A stretch of 28,410 bases of DNA from Pleurostoma richardsiae. Its lineage: Eukaryota; Ascomycota; Sordariomycetes; Calosphaeriales; Pleurostomataceae. Both the position numbers and the translations under genes were made by a program. Below are positions 9,617-18,946 of the stretch, piece after piece (positions within the stretch are counted from its first letter, which is position 1; each line of letters starts with the position of its first letter). The stretch spans positions 1 through 28,410 of the forward strand of contig JANBVO010000101.1 in the NCBI GenBank assembly GCA_030052745.1, in the 5' to 3' direction. The notes below the pieces were generated by a model, which was not told the origin of the DNA, searched no databases, and saw only the letters and a program-made list of their open reading frames with translations.

Positions 9617-9835
9617 TTTCACAAGTCTTCGATATGTATGCCCGCATGTCGAAAGTGGCCTTCTGCACTCGCTCTCCGTGCGCCCACGATGTCGACACAC
9701 CATTCTAGGAAAGCCCCAAAGTCTTGCCCGCGAAGGCTCGCATGGAGCTGTCAGTTTCGCTTGATAAAGCCCTTCAGCTCGGCGAAGAATTCCTCAATTC
9801 TTATGAAAAGTAATTACGTCGTTATAATGCAATAA
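9617..9835 (-). pseudogene. C-terminal relic of a Tc1/mariner-like DDE transposase
   Basis: Minus-strand translation reads RIEEFFAELKGFIKRN, stop, QLHASLRGQDFGAFLEWC, then GHFRHAGIHIEDL and a stop at 9617-9619. The IEEFF.ELK motif, where the third catalytic acid of fungal DDE_3-type transposases lies, and the HFRHAG ending are typical of that family's C-terminus. A TGA sits where a Trp is expected (TGG to TGA would be RIP-like). Upstream codons at about 9820-9835 are too decayed to show the expected LPPYSPDLNP. Only the last 70 or so residues survive. Confidence 0.65.
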
Positions 9836-9854
9836 ACGGGGCCTGAACTAGCCG

Positions 9855-10001
9855 CTTCTTGTGGCTGACAATGACGACGCCAGGTAGTGGATCAGCAGGT
9901 ACGTTGTAGCCCAATTAGCGCACAGTGCTAGAGCCAAAAACGGCTAGAAAATAAGTCTAAACATATATGTGGGGCGGAAGCCGTTTTCGCCAGCGACTGT
10001 A
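9855..10001 (-). repeat. Diverged transposon end, copy B (outer end at 10001, inverted relative to copy A)
   Basis: On the minus strand it starts TACAGTCGCTGGCGAAAACG and continues GCTTCCGCCCC. It aligns with copy A at 3152 through the TIR and a subterminal block (TTTTGGC, CACTGTGCGC, CCTGCTGATCCACTAC). It lies only about 170 bp from the transposase C-terminus relic and at the wrong end for an intact element, so an internal deletion is implied. Confidence 0.65.
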
Positions 10002-10252
10002 ACTCAGAATGTAGAAGACTGCCGGAAAAAGCCTGAACTGATGGGAAGTTTTGTTGAGTCATTCATTAATACAGCCCCATCAGGGCCTGGGTAGAGCCAA
10101 TAATGGAGTTTCGCGCGCCATTTGGGTCCGTTACTGGTCAATACAGAAGATGTCGCATGTAGGTATTAGAACGTGCCTAGGCCATGGGATTATAAGTACT
10201 ATAGATTAGTCGTATGTGGACGTATTCTTCTCGATTACACCTATGAAACACT

Positions 10253-10979
10253 ATGATTTGGAAGTTTGCCCTCATACCATCGCTGCTACATCTTTGCGCT
10301 ACGATCGTGCTTCTTGTTTTCTCTTTCAAGATCCTCTCGCACAAGGAGAACGAAAAGAACGGGCTAGTCGTCCTCTCTGTAAGACGAGGTGCCGGGACCA
10401 TCACTGTGCTGGATATGCTAACCGGAACAGCTCATTTCGGGGAACACCCGTCGCGATCTTCTCGGCGAAGCCACCGCACTTGGAGGTGTTGTCTCGACTC
10501 TTGCTCCAGAGGTTACTAGTGCAGCTGGTGTGGCCGCCAGTCGAGTGACCGATGCTGTTTCCAGTGTGGTCAGCAACGCCGCTTCTTTGGAAACATCCGT
10601 GGTAGACCAGATATTCGCCACCAACTACACGGTTGGAACCAAGTATGCGTGTGCTGCGTCATCGTGCGACCAGATACCCTCCTTGGAAGTCGTCCTCTGT
10701 TTCGGTCTGGCGGCAACTCTTATTTCCGCCACTACGTCTGCTCTGATGTTCTTTTTACCGTTCATGAAGCCATTTACGCTTGGATGCAGCACGCTTGCGC
10801 TGCTCTTTTTCATCGTTTTTACTGCCTGCGTAGTATCCGTGGTTGAAATAGCATCACTGGTTGCTGACTCGACCTTCTTCCGGGTTCAAAGGGGCGACGT
10901 CTTTGCGGAGTCTTTATGGACCCTGGGAAGCGCGATTGTGTTGTTTTTCAGTGCATTTGGAATGCTATTTGCTGGCTAG
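10253..10979 (+). CDS. Four-TM membrane protein, SUR7/PalI-like
   Basis: Two exons, 10253..10378 and 10431..10979, 224 aa. The 52-nt intron has donor GTAAGA, branch GCTAAC and acceptor ACAG, and its removal brings the N-terminal helix into frame with the rest. Layout: TM1 at the N-terminus (WKFALIPSLLHLCATIVLLV), a Ser/Ala/Val-rich ectodomain of about 80 residues ending in NYTVGTKYACAAS with two cysteines, TM2 (VVLCFGLAATLISA...), TM3 (TLALLFFIVFTACVV...), a short loop, then TM4 at the C-terminus. This claudin-like topology and the NYTxGTK motif resemble fungal SUR7/PalI (eisosome or pH-signalling) proteins. Family assignment is by pattern only. The gene is intact. Confidence 0.75.
10379..10430 (+). 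other. Intron of the SUR7/PalI-like gene
   Basis: GTAAGA...GCTAAC...ACAG, 52 nt, phase 0. Confidence 0.85.
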
Positions 10980-11233
10980 GCCGTCCTCGACTTAACACAA
11001 GCAACAGTGATGGATAGCACGGCAGGAGATACTTAGTTCCGATGTACAGAGCGTTCGTAGGCGCAGGACGATGCGATCCAGAACACGCAGTGACCTCAAC
11101 TCTACTCGGTGATTGGCTGAAACAGAAAAGCACGTGACTACCCCGCACCTCTCGTGATCACCTCGCAGACGAGCTCATTTCCTAACCGCAAGGTCCTAGA
11201 CTCCGAGGACTACGTTGACGCAGCACTATTCCC

Positions 11234-11293
11234 ATGCCCGAGATCAATGCCACAGCCGGCACTACCGCATGCGAGATCGCTACACAGCACTAG
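11234..11293 (+). other. Possible upstream ORF before the C2H2-like gene
   Basis: ATG at 11234 opens a 19-codon ORF in the same frame as the downstream gene, ended by TAG at 11291. If it is in the transcript leader it could reduce translation. The transcription start is unknown. Confidence 0.35.
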
Positions 11294-11341
11294 GTGATCG
11301 GCTTATTCGAAGGGGCAGATAGACGCAGCTCCCGTCGAAAT

Positions 11342-12238
11342 ATGTCTCCAGCCGCCTCCAAAAGGATGGATTCTATGTCTGCCTCGTCCTCGGCAACTCT
11401 CGGCCGGGCTGACGAAGACGGCGAGACAGTCCAACACCTACCGGCCAGTTCCGTCACCAGCGAATGTGAATCGTCAGAAGCCGAATTTTCTTCAGGAGAC
11501 GAAAGTGAAATCTTGCCGGAAGATATGAATTTCGAGTTGTTTGATGGTCCTGACGAGCGACCAGTACTGGACTTTTTTAGTGATGTCCGCAGGACCCTGT
11601 GGAAGAATTATTGCGAGAAAAACCCGCATATCGAGTCGCTGCCACTGGAGACGAGGAGGCTGCTACAAGCGAAAAGTGGCCCCGAGCTCAGGCAGATCTT
11701 CCGTCAGTTTCTGGCACCCTTTCTTTTCGATTTCTTGGCATGCATGTCCGAAGCAGCACCGGGATCAACAGTGGCGGCGCAGACGACGGACTGTCCGAGA
11801 AGGCGGACACTTGAAGATGACGGAACACCACTCCTAGCTTGTCACTTCTACAAGAAGAATCCAGAAGGGAACAGAAGCTGCGAGACGCAAGCCTTTGTGT
11901 CCTTTCGCGAGGTCATAGGTCATCTCAAAACCGAGCATCTGTTCTTCGAACCCCTGGTTTGCATGGGAGGCCCCTGTGGTGAGCTATCGCCAGGCGGTCA
12001 CCTCTGGTGGTGTGAGGTAGCATGCAAAGCTCGGTCGCGGGGCGAGCGGATGACCTTCCCAGCCACGATGTCACTTGGACTTGCGGGGGTGTGGCACGAT
12101 GCGGATCTATCTCTGGAGGAGCAATGGTATAGAGTATGGGATATGCTCTTCCCCGGTGAGACGCGGCCGACCACGACGAACATTGGTGGTGATGCTGTAA
12201 CTGCCGGACAGGACGGGCCACGCTCCCCTGGACAATGA
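11342..12238 (+). CDS. Fungal protein with degenerate C2H2-like zinc finger
   Basis: 298 aa from the first in-frame ATG at 11342; the frame is open upstream only from a GTG at 11294. The N-terminal 75 residues are Ser/Glu-rich and probably disordered. Residues about 165-230 read LACHFYKKNPEGNRSC, then FREVIGHLKTEHL and CMGGPCGELSPGGHLWWC. This is the layout of a widespread fungal family with a (C)P[FY]YKxxP segment followed by a degenerate C2H2 finger, and ending in EEQWYRVWDMLFPGETRP, which is also typical. Function unknown; nuclear location and nucleic-acid binding are only implied by the finger-like Cys/His pattern. Intact, single exon. Confidence 0.75.
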   Translation: MSPAASKRMDSMSASSSATLGRADEDGETVQHLPASSVTSECESSEAEFSSGDESEILPEDMNFELFDGPDERPVLDFFSDVRRTLWKNYCEKNPHIESLPLETRRLLQAKSGPELRQIFRQFLAPFLFDFLACMSEAAPGSTVAAQTTDCPRRRTLEDDGTPLLACHFYKKNPEGNRSCETQAFVSFREVIGHLKTEHLFFEPLVCMGGPCGELSPGGHLWWCEVACKARSRGERMTFPATMSLGLAGVWHDADLSLEEQWYRVWDMLFPGETRPTTTNIGGDAVTAGQDGPRSPGQ

Positions 12239-14260
12239 CATTACTGCGCAGCAAAGGCAACGCATTCTCGCTGAAGCCACCTGACGTGTAGGTTATCTCG
12301 ACAGACAGCTGGACTTCGCCTGAATCTAGGTCATATGCAGCTATGCCGCAGGCCAGCCGGGTACAGGGAGATTCAACAAATAATGACGCCAGAGGTGTCT
12401 TCAGGGAGCGTTGCGGCAAGAAATCGATTGAATTCCGGAGGAAGACGTGTGCCACCGATGACTCTTCCGAGTACCAGGGGGGTCCTCAGGGGGCCACAGG
12501 CCGGCGGGTGTCAGTTGGACTGGCTCTATCGATGGGGATAGCACACCTTGTTACACCTTGTTCTTGCCCTTTAACTACGTACTTCAAGATCTTTCTACCT
12601 TCCAGCCCCAGACAAGGCGCTTTGGTTGAAAAGGGTGATACCTGCGCGAGCGGATCTCGCGTCGGAGTCGCGAACGGTATGCTTGCTGCATGTCATCGTA
12701 TACGACGGTAAATGTGCGATTGTGCGATTCATCTTCTTTGCTCTCTCGATGAAGAACTGCCCCCACTGCCTCAGCGCTACCCTCCGTCCGAGCCACCATC
12801 ACTCTCCATCATGGCAACTTGGGCCGATGGCGCTGCAAATTGTGAGCTGCTTCGCCAGGCGGGGACTCAAGAGCCGGTAGCTGGGAAGCGGTGGCCACGC
12901 TACCTCTGTCCCTCTGTAGCCACCGCTAGTGCTTCACCCGATATTGATGGAATGACGGCCGACGGTTAAGTCGGCCGAGTCAGCAGGTTCCTTCACCGGC
13001 CGGCCAATACGGGCTTGTCCGCGGGTTTCCTACATGAGCTTGGAACATCATCTACTCCGGCGCATGATCCTTCGCGCACTGACCTGCGCCAAGTCTTTAC
13101 GCGGAGATTTCTCAGCACTCACCCAGCACTGTGTACACTAGCGTTGCACGGTATTAGCGCATTATTGTGGCATAAGCAGGTACTAGTGCCAAAGACGCCC
13201 ACATAGCATTGTGACTGCGCGACCACCAGCAGACTAGCTAGGTAGGCACCTGGACGAAGTCCGCACTCCTTTCTTTGAAACTTCGACCATATCTTAGCAC
13301 ATGGCCTCTCTAGATTCGGTCGTGGGGTGCTCATCCTGGAGTGACTACGCGGACAATGTTCACGTCGCTTTCCGACGTGGCAAGTACTGTCGAACTGGCG
13401 CAGGCCCAAAAAGCACACACAACCTCCCATTTCTGCAATTAAGTAGAGGGATCCAAAAGGAGCCCTGATTCTAGCGTTCTTACTGAGCTTAGAATCGAGC
13501 CTCTCGTGAGCCTAATAGCTCTGTGGATATCAATGGGACCCGGGATGCTAGACGAACAGCGCTATGCACATGAAGACTACGCTCAGCCATGGGACACAGC
13601 ACCCTCTGCTCTCAACTGTGACCTAGACTCAGCCACTGATGCGCGCTTTCTCAGATGTAGGTGATCTCGATGTGTTCTACACAGACAGGTAGGGGAGGCA
13701 GACATCCGCATCCCTGCGCCCGAGGACGAAAGAGGCGGCTCGGCAATGCCGTGAGGACTGCGTCACGAGAGGCGACTTTTACGAGGACCACATATTTGTG
13801 AACCTATAGAGGGCTGGGAAGGTCACAGCCGTGGCTTGAAGAAGCTAGCAACAGCTTTCGGGGGGAACGGAAGCAGGTCTGGATGGCTATCTCGGCTCTT
13901 GAGACGACGAGCTCAGCACATACGCGATGGGGCTCTGCCTAGACGACGCGACGATGGTGTTGCACCGGTCTAAGTCACTGTCCCTGGTGGCGAAAGAAGG
14001 CCTCTGCTGCATAAGCCAAGGAGCTTTCACAGCATGACTGGATCTCTTGTCTCGGAACGAGCCTTACTGCTTGGGTTCAACACCTGAAAGACGAGATGGG
14101 TCTTCCTACGGGTGAAGTGCTGGCCATTTAGGAAAGGCGCTCGGGAGGTGGCAACATGTTGCCGACGCCGGTATAAGTATCACCTATGTCCCCCTGAGAT
14201 GCGAGTTTCTTTTTCAAGTCTCATCCCTCAAAACTGAAGCTCTACTTCCTGTTTCGCGCC
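12239..14260. other. 2-kb intergenic stretch, no gene recognised
   Basis: Several ORFs of 60-120 codons exist (for example 12343-12711 and 12712-12969 on +) but lack conserved motifs, good starts or plausible splice partners. About 14170-14260 holds a pyrimidine-rich leader (TTTCTTTTTCAAGTCTC) and is the likely promoter/5' UTR of the gene at 14261. Nothing else is supported. Confidence 0.5.
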
Positions 14261-15027
14261 ATGAAGCAGTTTAAATCTTATGACGGAGCGGCTTATTGCG
14301 AGAGAAAAGACGTCGAGCCGGTGAAGTTCTCGACCAGGCCAAACGTGTTTCTTTCTTCCCAGGTGACCAGCAATGCCAGGCACGGTCTTGCTCGAGGCCC
14401 AGCAGCGGACACTGCTGGACTCCCTAAAGTCGACAACACGGCTGTAACGCAGCCGGCGACTATCCCAGAGCAGCCAGCCCCAGTGAGCGCGGCAGGTATG
14501 AGGGCAATCCTTACTGCTCGATCATCCGGCTTACTCTATTAGATGTTATTGACTTTATACCAGCCGCTCAAGACATTGGTACAAGTGCCGCCCGGCGATC
14601 ATACTCTCCGCACCCCAGCCTTAGCGAGCAGGATGAGCATGCGATGATAGAACAGGCGGTAGACGCCGCTCTCCAGCGCATGGATGAGTCAGAGCCTGAG
14701 AATGTCGATCCTCCTCCTGAACAGGGTGTCCAAGGGAGCCGGTCACCTTCCCCGGGCCCTGAGTGTGACAACACGGCACCTGACGAATGGGAGGGTGAAA
14801 TAGTCGAGGAGGATAAGTACTCGTACGTGGTTAAGTGGAAGACTTGCCCCATACCGAAGGGGTTCGCAAACCGGGAGATGGTCGCCGCATGGAAGGCGAA
14901 GGTGGGGAGGACTTTATCAGGACCTCGCAGAGAAAGCAGCCAACATGGGGTCAAGAAGCGAGGAGCAGTCAAGGCTCAGTCAGTGAAGCAGGTGAACAGA
15001 CGCCGGGGGCGACCACGCAAGACTTAG
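14261..15027 (+). CDS. Chromo-like protein with C-terminal AT-hook
   Basis: Two exons, 14261..14495 and 14543..15027, 239 aa. The intron is 47 nt (GTATGA...CTTAC...TTAG); an alternative acceptor at 14561-14563 is also in frame. Residues 160-198 read EWEGEIVEEDKYSYVVKWK, then a Pro/Gly insertion and MVAAWKAK: an acidic strand, IVEEDKYSYVVKW and an aromatic residue, as in chromodomain-like folds that bind histone tails. The last residues, RRRGRPRK (231-238), are a textbook AT-hook for minor-groove binding. The first 150 residues are low complexity and Pro/Ser/Glu-rich. Together they suggest a small chromatin-associated protein. The AT-hook is clear; the chromo-like fold is tentative. An optional in-frame intron (42 nt, ending at the CCCAG before GTGACC) could exist in exon 1. 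Confidence 0.6.
14496..14542 (+). other. Intron of the chromo-like/AT-hook gene
   Basis: GTATGA donor, CTTAC branch, TTAG acceptor; 47 nt. It joins VSAA to DVIDFIPAAQ in frame. Confidence 0.65.
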
Positions 15028-15659
15028 ACTCGGTAGTACTGTATTCTCTTTTCCAGCTAATAAATTACCCTACTCCGCAGAAGCTCGATGCTCGCTATCA
15101 TAGTCGAACGACACCAACAAGTCGTTGATATTGAACACGAGGAAAGGTCCGGAGATGTTGTCCAGAAGCTCTTATCAGCTATGAAGAAGCAAGGGCAGTA
15201 AAGAGACTATCAAGCATCGAGCGAGTGCTTATTTCAATATCGCTCTTCAGCGGGCTTCCAACGACTCTTCTAGCGCTTGTAGGTTCTGGGCTAGTGGGAG
15301 AGCCAAGGCTCCCTCACCAGAGACGAGCAAGCCATTGGGTCTGCGACTCTGTGTATATGAGCTCTCCAGTCTCCGAGCCTTAGAATTTCCTACCCTATAT
15401 CGTCACTTCTGAAGATTGTAATTGCTGCCATAGCAGTCAGCGAGAAGCCGCGCACCGGGCGAATTCTGCTCGGTCCTCGTCTGATACATTTGTGGGTGCA
15501 CGCCATGCGATCCGGAAAAGACAGGTGGTCTCGGCGGGTCGTTATACCTCGCGGAAGTGGACACGAAAGCCGGCGAGAAAGTATTCACCAGTACTAATGC
15601 TACCGTCAAAAGCAGATCGATAACGTGTTTGCAGTGCTATGATATGTGACTGGAAGCTC
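15028..15659. other. Intergenic, one short possible ORF
   Basis: ATG at 15088 opens 37 codons to TAA at 15199-15201, reading MLAIIVERHQQVVDIEHEER and ending LLSAMKKQGQ. It looks coding-like (charged, amphipathic) and is preceded by an acceptor-like CCGCAG at 15075-15080. It could be a short gene or a last exon, but the AT-hook gene stops at 15027 before any usable donor. Otherwise nothing recognised. Confidence 0.3.
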
Positions 15660-16233
15660 TTAACTCGAAACCTCGTGAGTGTCTTGGCGCAAAGTATCGC
15701 ACCAGTCGGCAGCCTCTAGATATTCGTAAGCAAGAGCCCACAAGTATTTGTCCTCCAAGATATCCGAAGCCTGCATATAAACATAAGGAACGACCTTGAC
15801 ATATGCCTCTCCTTGAAACAGGGTGAACGCAAGGAATTCTTGGATAACGGTGGTTCCAGGGAACTCTTGTCTCGGAATGTAGTGGACAGGCTGCTCAGTA
15901 AGGTATGCCTCGGCGCTGCGAGGCCTCTTGGCCATGACCTGGGCAATCATCTCTCTTTCTTTTTGCACTTCCTCCATCTTCCACCAGACGTCAAAGTCAC
16001 ATTCAAAGACGTATATGGGAGTGCTGCCCTTTAAGTAACTGTCAACGACATTCATTTCTAGATGGGGTGGTCAGCAGGATAACTCCACTGGAAGGTTAGG
16101 GGTTAGGGGATGTAGATTTACTCAACCTGTCGACGCTCTGCCTCATGACAGCGTCGGACTGGGTCGTATCGTAGTCCACAGTGCACATTCGGTCCTCTGA
16201 GGAAGTTGGCTCTGGAGAATGCACCTCATCCAT
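15660..16233 (-). CDS. Hypothetical acidic protein of 169 aa
   Basis: Two exons, complement(15660..16057, 16122..16233). ATG at 16233 has a strong context (CACCATGG). The 64-nt intron has donor GTAAAT, branch CTGAC and acceptor TCTAG, and joins QSVDRLK to MNVVDSYLKG. The intron carries two TTAGGGG motifs on its + strand. The protein is soluble and acidic, with YVFECDFDVWWKMEEVQKER, a basic patch MAKRPRS and a C-terminal aromatic helix (ALAYEYLEAADWCDTL). No signal peptide, TM or known motif. I do not recognise the family; the regular splice signals and good start argue that it is a real gene. Confidence 0.55.
16058..16121 (-). other. Intron of the 169-aa hypothetical gene
   Basis: GTAAAT...CTGACC...CTAG, 64 nt. 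The stretch TTAGGGGTTAGGGG lies inside it on the + strand at 16096-16109. Confidence 0.6.
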
Positions 16234-17624
16234 GGTGGTATCTCAGTGCTCTGTACAAGACGCCGACTTTTGTCGAAGAGATGAGGACGAAACGGGTTGA
16301 CGGTTACCCTGGAGCGAGGATATCTCGCTGTGGCCCAGCAACTTATATAGTCAAGATCTCGCAGCTAGCTGTCACCATCCGAGAATGGGTCGGAGTTTGC
16401 GCAGGAATCCACTGGCCTAGAGCGAGACAGTCTTTATTATGCCATGTCAGTTGGCTAACCGTTCCTTGCGGGACGAGATGCCCAAGCCATCGGACCTGAC
16501 AGCCAGTCGACCCAAGCCTGAGACTCGCGGGTGGTTGGCGTCCCGTGGCAGGTCGATTGGTACATGGTGATCTAGGACGGTGTCCACTCAGTGGCCAGGC
16601 AGTCTGCTCCGTTGAGTCCTGAGGAGTGCGGCGTACGATCCTTCCGGTTCGCTGATATCCTGTGGCTTTGCCTCGGACACCCCGATCCCAGAGGCACGAA
16701 GCCCTGCTTATTGGAACCAATAGTCTTCCGGCTTCGCACTCTCGTCGGGGAACGATACAGGCCAACCATTCGCTGCACAATGAGGCCGACACCTCTGCCA
16801 ATACCCGCCGTACGGTTCCGAAAGGACGTAAAGACGGGCTTAGCCCTTCTATAGGTGTTCTTCCGGCTACTTGTTCGCCTCGATGGCCCTCGGAATACTG
16901 TAGGCATCCACGCAATTGGATAAGGGAGCCCTCAAAGGTTTGGGGCCTCCGTGGACTAGAATTTTGTTGTCTGCCGAAAGCAGCTGCCGCAAATCTGTAC
17001 TGTGACGCACAATTGTGAGAGGGATCGTATTTTGTTCTCTTTGGAACTAACCTACGGGGCACCCCGAGTACGCAAAGATACAATCAACTACGGAGAAAAT
17101 CCAAAAATGGCCGACGCCTCGGCCGTGAGATTAGCAGCTGACACAGTAGAAGCGGGTACCAAAAGTACCGCTAGGTAGCGTTAAACGATGCAACTGCCCG
17201 TCCGAGTGACATGCCGTACCGTGTAGTGCAGAAAGTGCAATGTCTCGCCAACCGCCCTGGCCTTCGGTTGAATCTCGGACTGGTTCTATCCGCTCAACGA
17301 CGTCGCCAGATTTGGCCCGCGAGCGCATTGAAGCATGGTAAACTAAGGATGTCCAAGCGATCGAGGCGGCGTGCGAAGTGACCACTCATGCATTGGCGCG
17401 ACCGCGCGGTGTTGGAAGGGTCCCGGAGTACCGGTGGTGGGCTCAGTCGTGATTACCTCAAACCCTCTTTCGGGCGCCTCCGGCACGCATACCAGCTTCC
17501 CCGCAGCATAAAAAGCAGACAGTAGCGCATGTCCTACATACACACTGACTATGATCATGCTTTACTACGGTCTCACGATCCTGCTGCATTTCTTCGCGAT
17601 TCGACACCCCTCGGCAGTATTGTA
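16234..17624. other. 1.4-kb intergenic stretch, no gene recognised
   Basis: A 246-codon minus-strand ORF (16343-17083) and opposing + ORFs overlap here, but none has an ATG in good context or a recognisable motif. Long GC-rich open frames on both strands suggest chance or an old decayed repeat. Confidence 0.45.
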
Positions 17625-18404
17625 ATGGCCCAAGCTGAGCAGCCTATACGACGTCTACCGACATCAAAGGCTTGACAGCTCTTCCCGTCGAACTCGTGGT
17701 GGAAATCCTTGGGTGGCTTCCGAGCATTACTGCGGTTCACGAAGTTATCCTAGCCCATCGTTACATCGACAATGTGCACCAAGGCTCTGAGAGACAGATA
17801 CTCTCTACGATCTTCCGCAGACAGTATTACAATGCAAGCAAACATGATTCTCGCATGAAAGAGGACCTGCGTTCTGCTATATCCCTCGGTTTTGTGAAGA
17901 CAGAAGTTGTCGAGCACCTCTTTACTCTTGGCTGGGCAGTTTTCCGGAAGGAAGGGAGGGAGGGAGAACTTCTTTGTCTCTCTGCGGATGACTAGCTCGG
18001 ACTACTGTCTAGAACATCGTGAAGACCGGGCTGTTTCACTGCTGCAGAAGCTGGTTCACAGTGTTGAGGCGTCTGCCAGATGCAACTTGCTGAGCCCGGG
18101 ATTGTTACCACTGTTGGAATTGCTGGACAAATTGACCCACTCGACATTCCCGTTCGACGATTTTGAACGGTTCGCCTTGAATATTCTGCTTGGGCATAAA
18201 AGGACGGAGAGAACGACAATGGCCTTAGACGCGGCATCCGAGAATCTCCAGGCGGCGAAGACGCCCACGTCGTTGGAGAATAGAATCCCCGAGTTGAGCG
18301 GCAAGAACAGGCGGTTGAGGCAGCGCATTGCTTCCTACAGAAACCTCATCGACGACCTCATCGACGACCTCACCGACGGGCGTTGGCACCTATCCTCCGT
18401 CTAA
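17625..18404 (+). pseudogene. F-box protein gene with two apparent indels
   Basis: The F-box is clear: LTALPVELVVEILGWLPSI from 17672, the Skp1-binding motif of SCF ubiquitin-ligase substrate adaptors. No ATG exists in this frame after a stop at 17636. The ATG at 17625 starts MAQAEQPIRRLPTSK in another frame and would join perfectly to GLTALPVEL if the AAA at 17666-17668 had one more A. Further on, frame 2 ends at 17995 (GELLCLSADD), while the continuation (SSDYCLEHREDRAVSLLQKL, then LLPLLELLDKL and FDDFERFALNILL) is in frame 3. The switch lies on a GGGA tetranucleotide tract at 17949-17963, and loss of one 4-nt unit would restore the frame. The C-terminus carries a threefold IDDL repeat. Possible pseudogene or homopolymer-type sequencing error. 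Confidence 0.65.
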
Positions 18405-18946
18405 TGCAGTATTTGCAACGCAAAGATCACAGACCAACGCTCGGTGAGAAGATGACAACAGCCACCAGGAAGCGAACCACAGAATAGAGGACCCGGACGT
18501 TAAGAGGGAGCTAGACTACTAGTCATTGGGTCGGGACGGCGAACATGATGTTGCAGGGACTACGGTGTGTGGTGTAGCTGGTTTTATTTGAGGACATGTA
18601 TACCTAGGTGCAACATTGCTTCTTCCAGATCTAGAAGTACATGCTGTAATGTATGTACAGCGTTAGATGGCACACAAAAACAAGAAGAATTATTCCGGCC
18701 CTGTCTCCAGACCGAAATCTGCTGCGTAAGGTCTCTTGGGATTTAAGGACCAAAATTGGATGTGGGGCTGCTTTGATTCAGTCTGCTAGATCGGTATTGA
18801 ATGAACAGTCACATACACGTCGCCCCGCTCAGGGGGTTCGTATTATATAAGTAGACCAGACAGACGGAAGGCCTAACGCAGTGAAAGCAAAGCTTTCTCT
18901 TCAGTCTCATCCACTTCTCAACTCATCGTGTACAATAGCAGAAGTG
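18405..18946. other. Intergenic region upstream of the Zn2Cys6 gene
   Basis: No coding sequence seen. TATTATATAA at 18840-18849, about 100 bp before the start codon, is a plausible TATA-type element for the downstream regulator. Confidence 0.4.

Noticed and set aside
11925-12455. 176-codon minus-strand ORF
   Set aside because: It overlaps the conserved C-terminus of the C2H2-like gene on the other strand and has no motif of its own.
12343-12969. ORFs of 122 and 85 codons downstream of the C2H2-like gene
   Set aside because: No motif, no plausible splice partner and low-complexity content; not supported as genes.
16096-16109. TTAGGGGTTAGGGG as telomeric repeat
   Set aside because: Only two units, with an extra G compared with TTAGGG, inside an intron; too short to call an interstitial telomere.
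16343-17083. 246-codon minus-strand ORF with opposing + ORFs
   Set aside because: No ATG at the start, no motif or compositional coherence, and both strands are open at once; most likely chance in GC-rich sequence or an unrecognisable old repeat.
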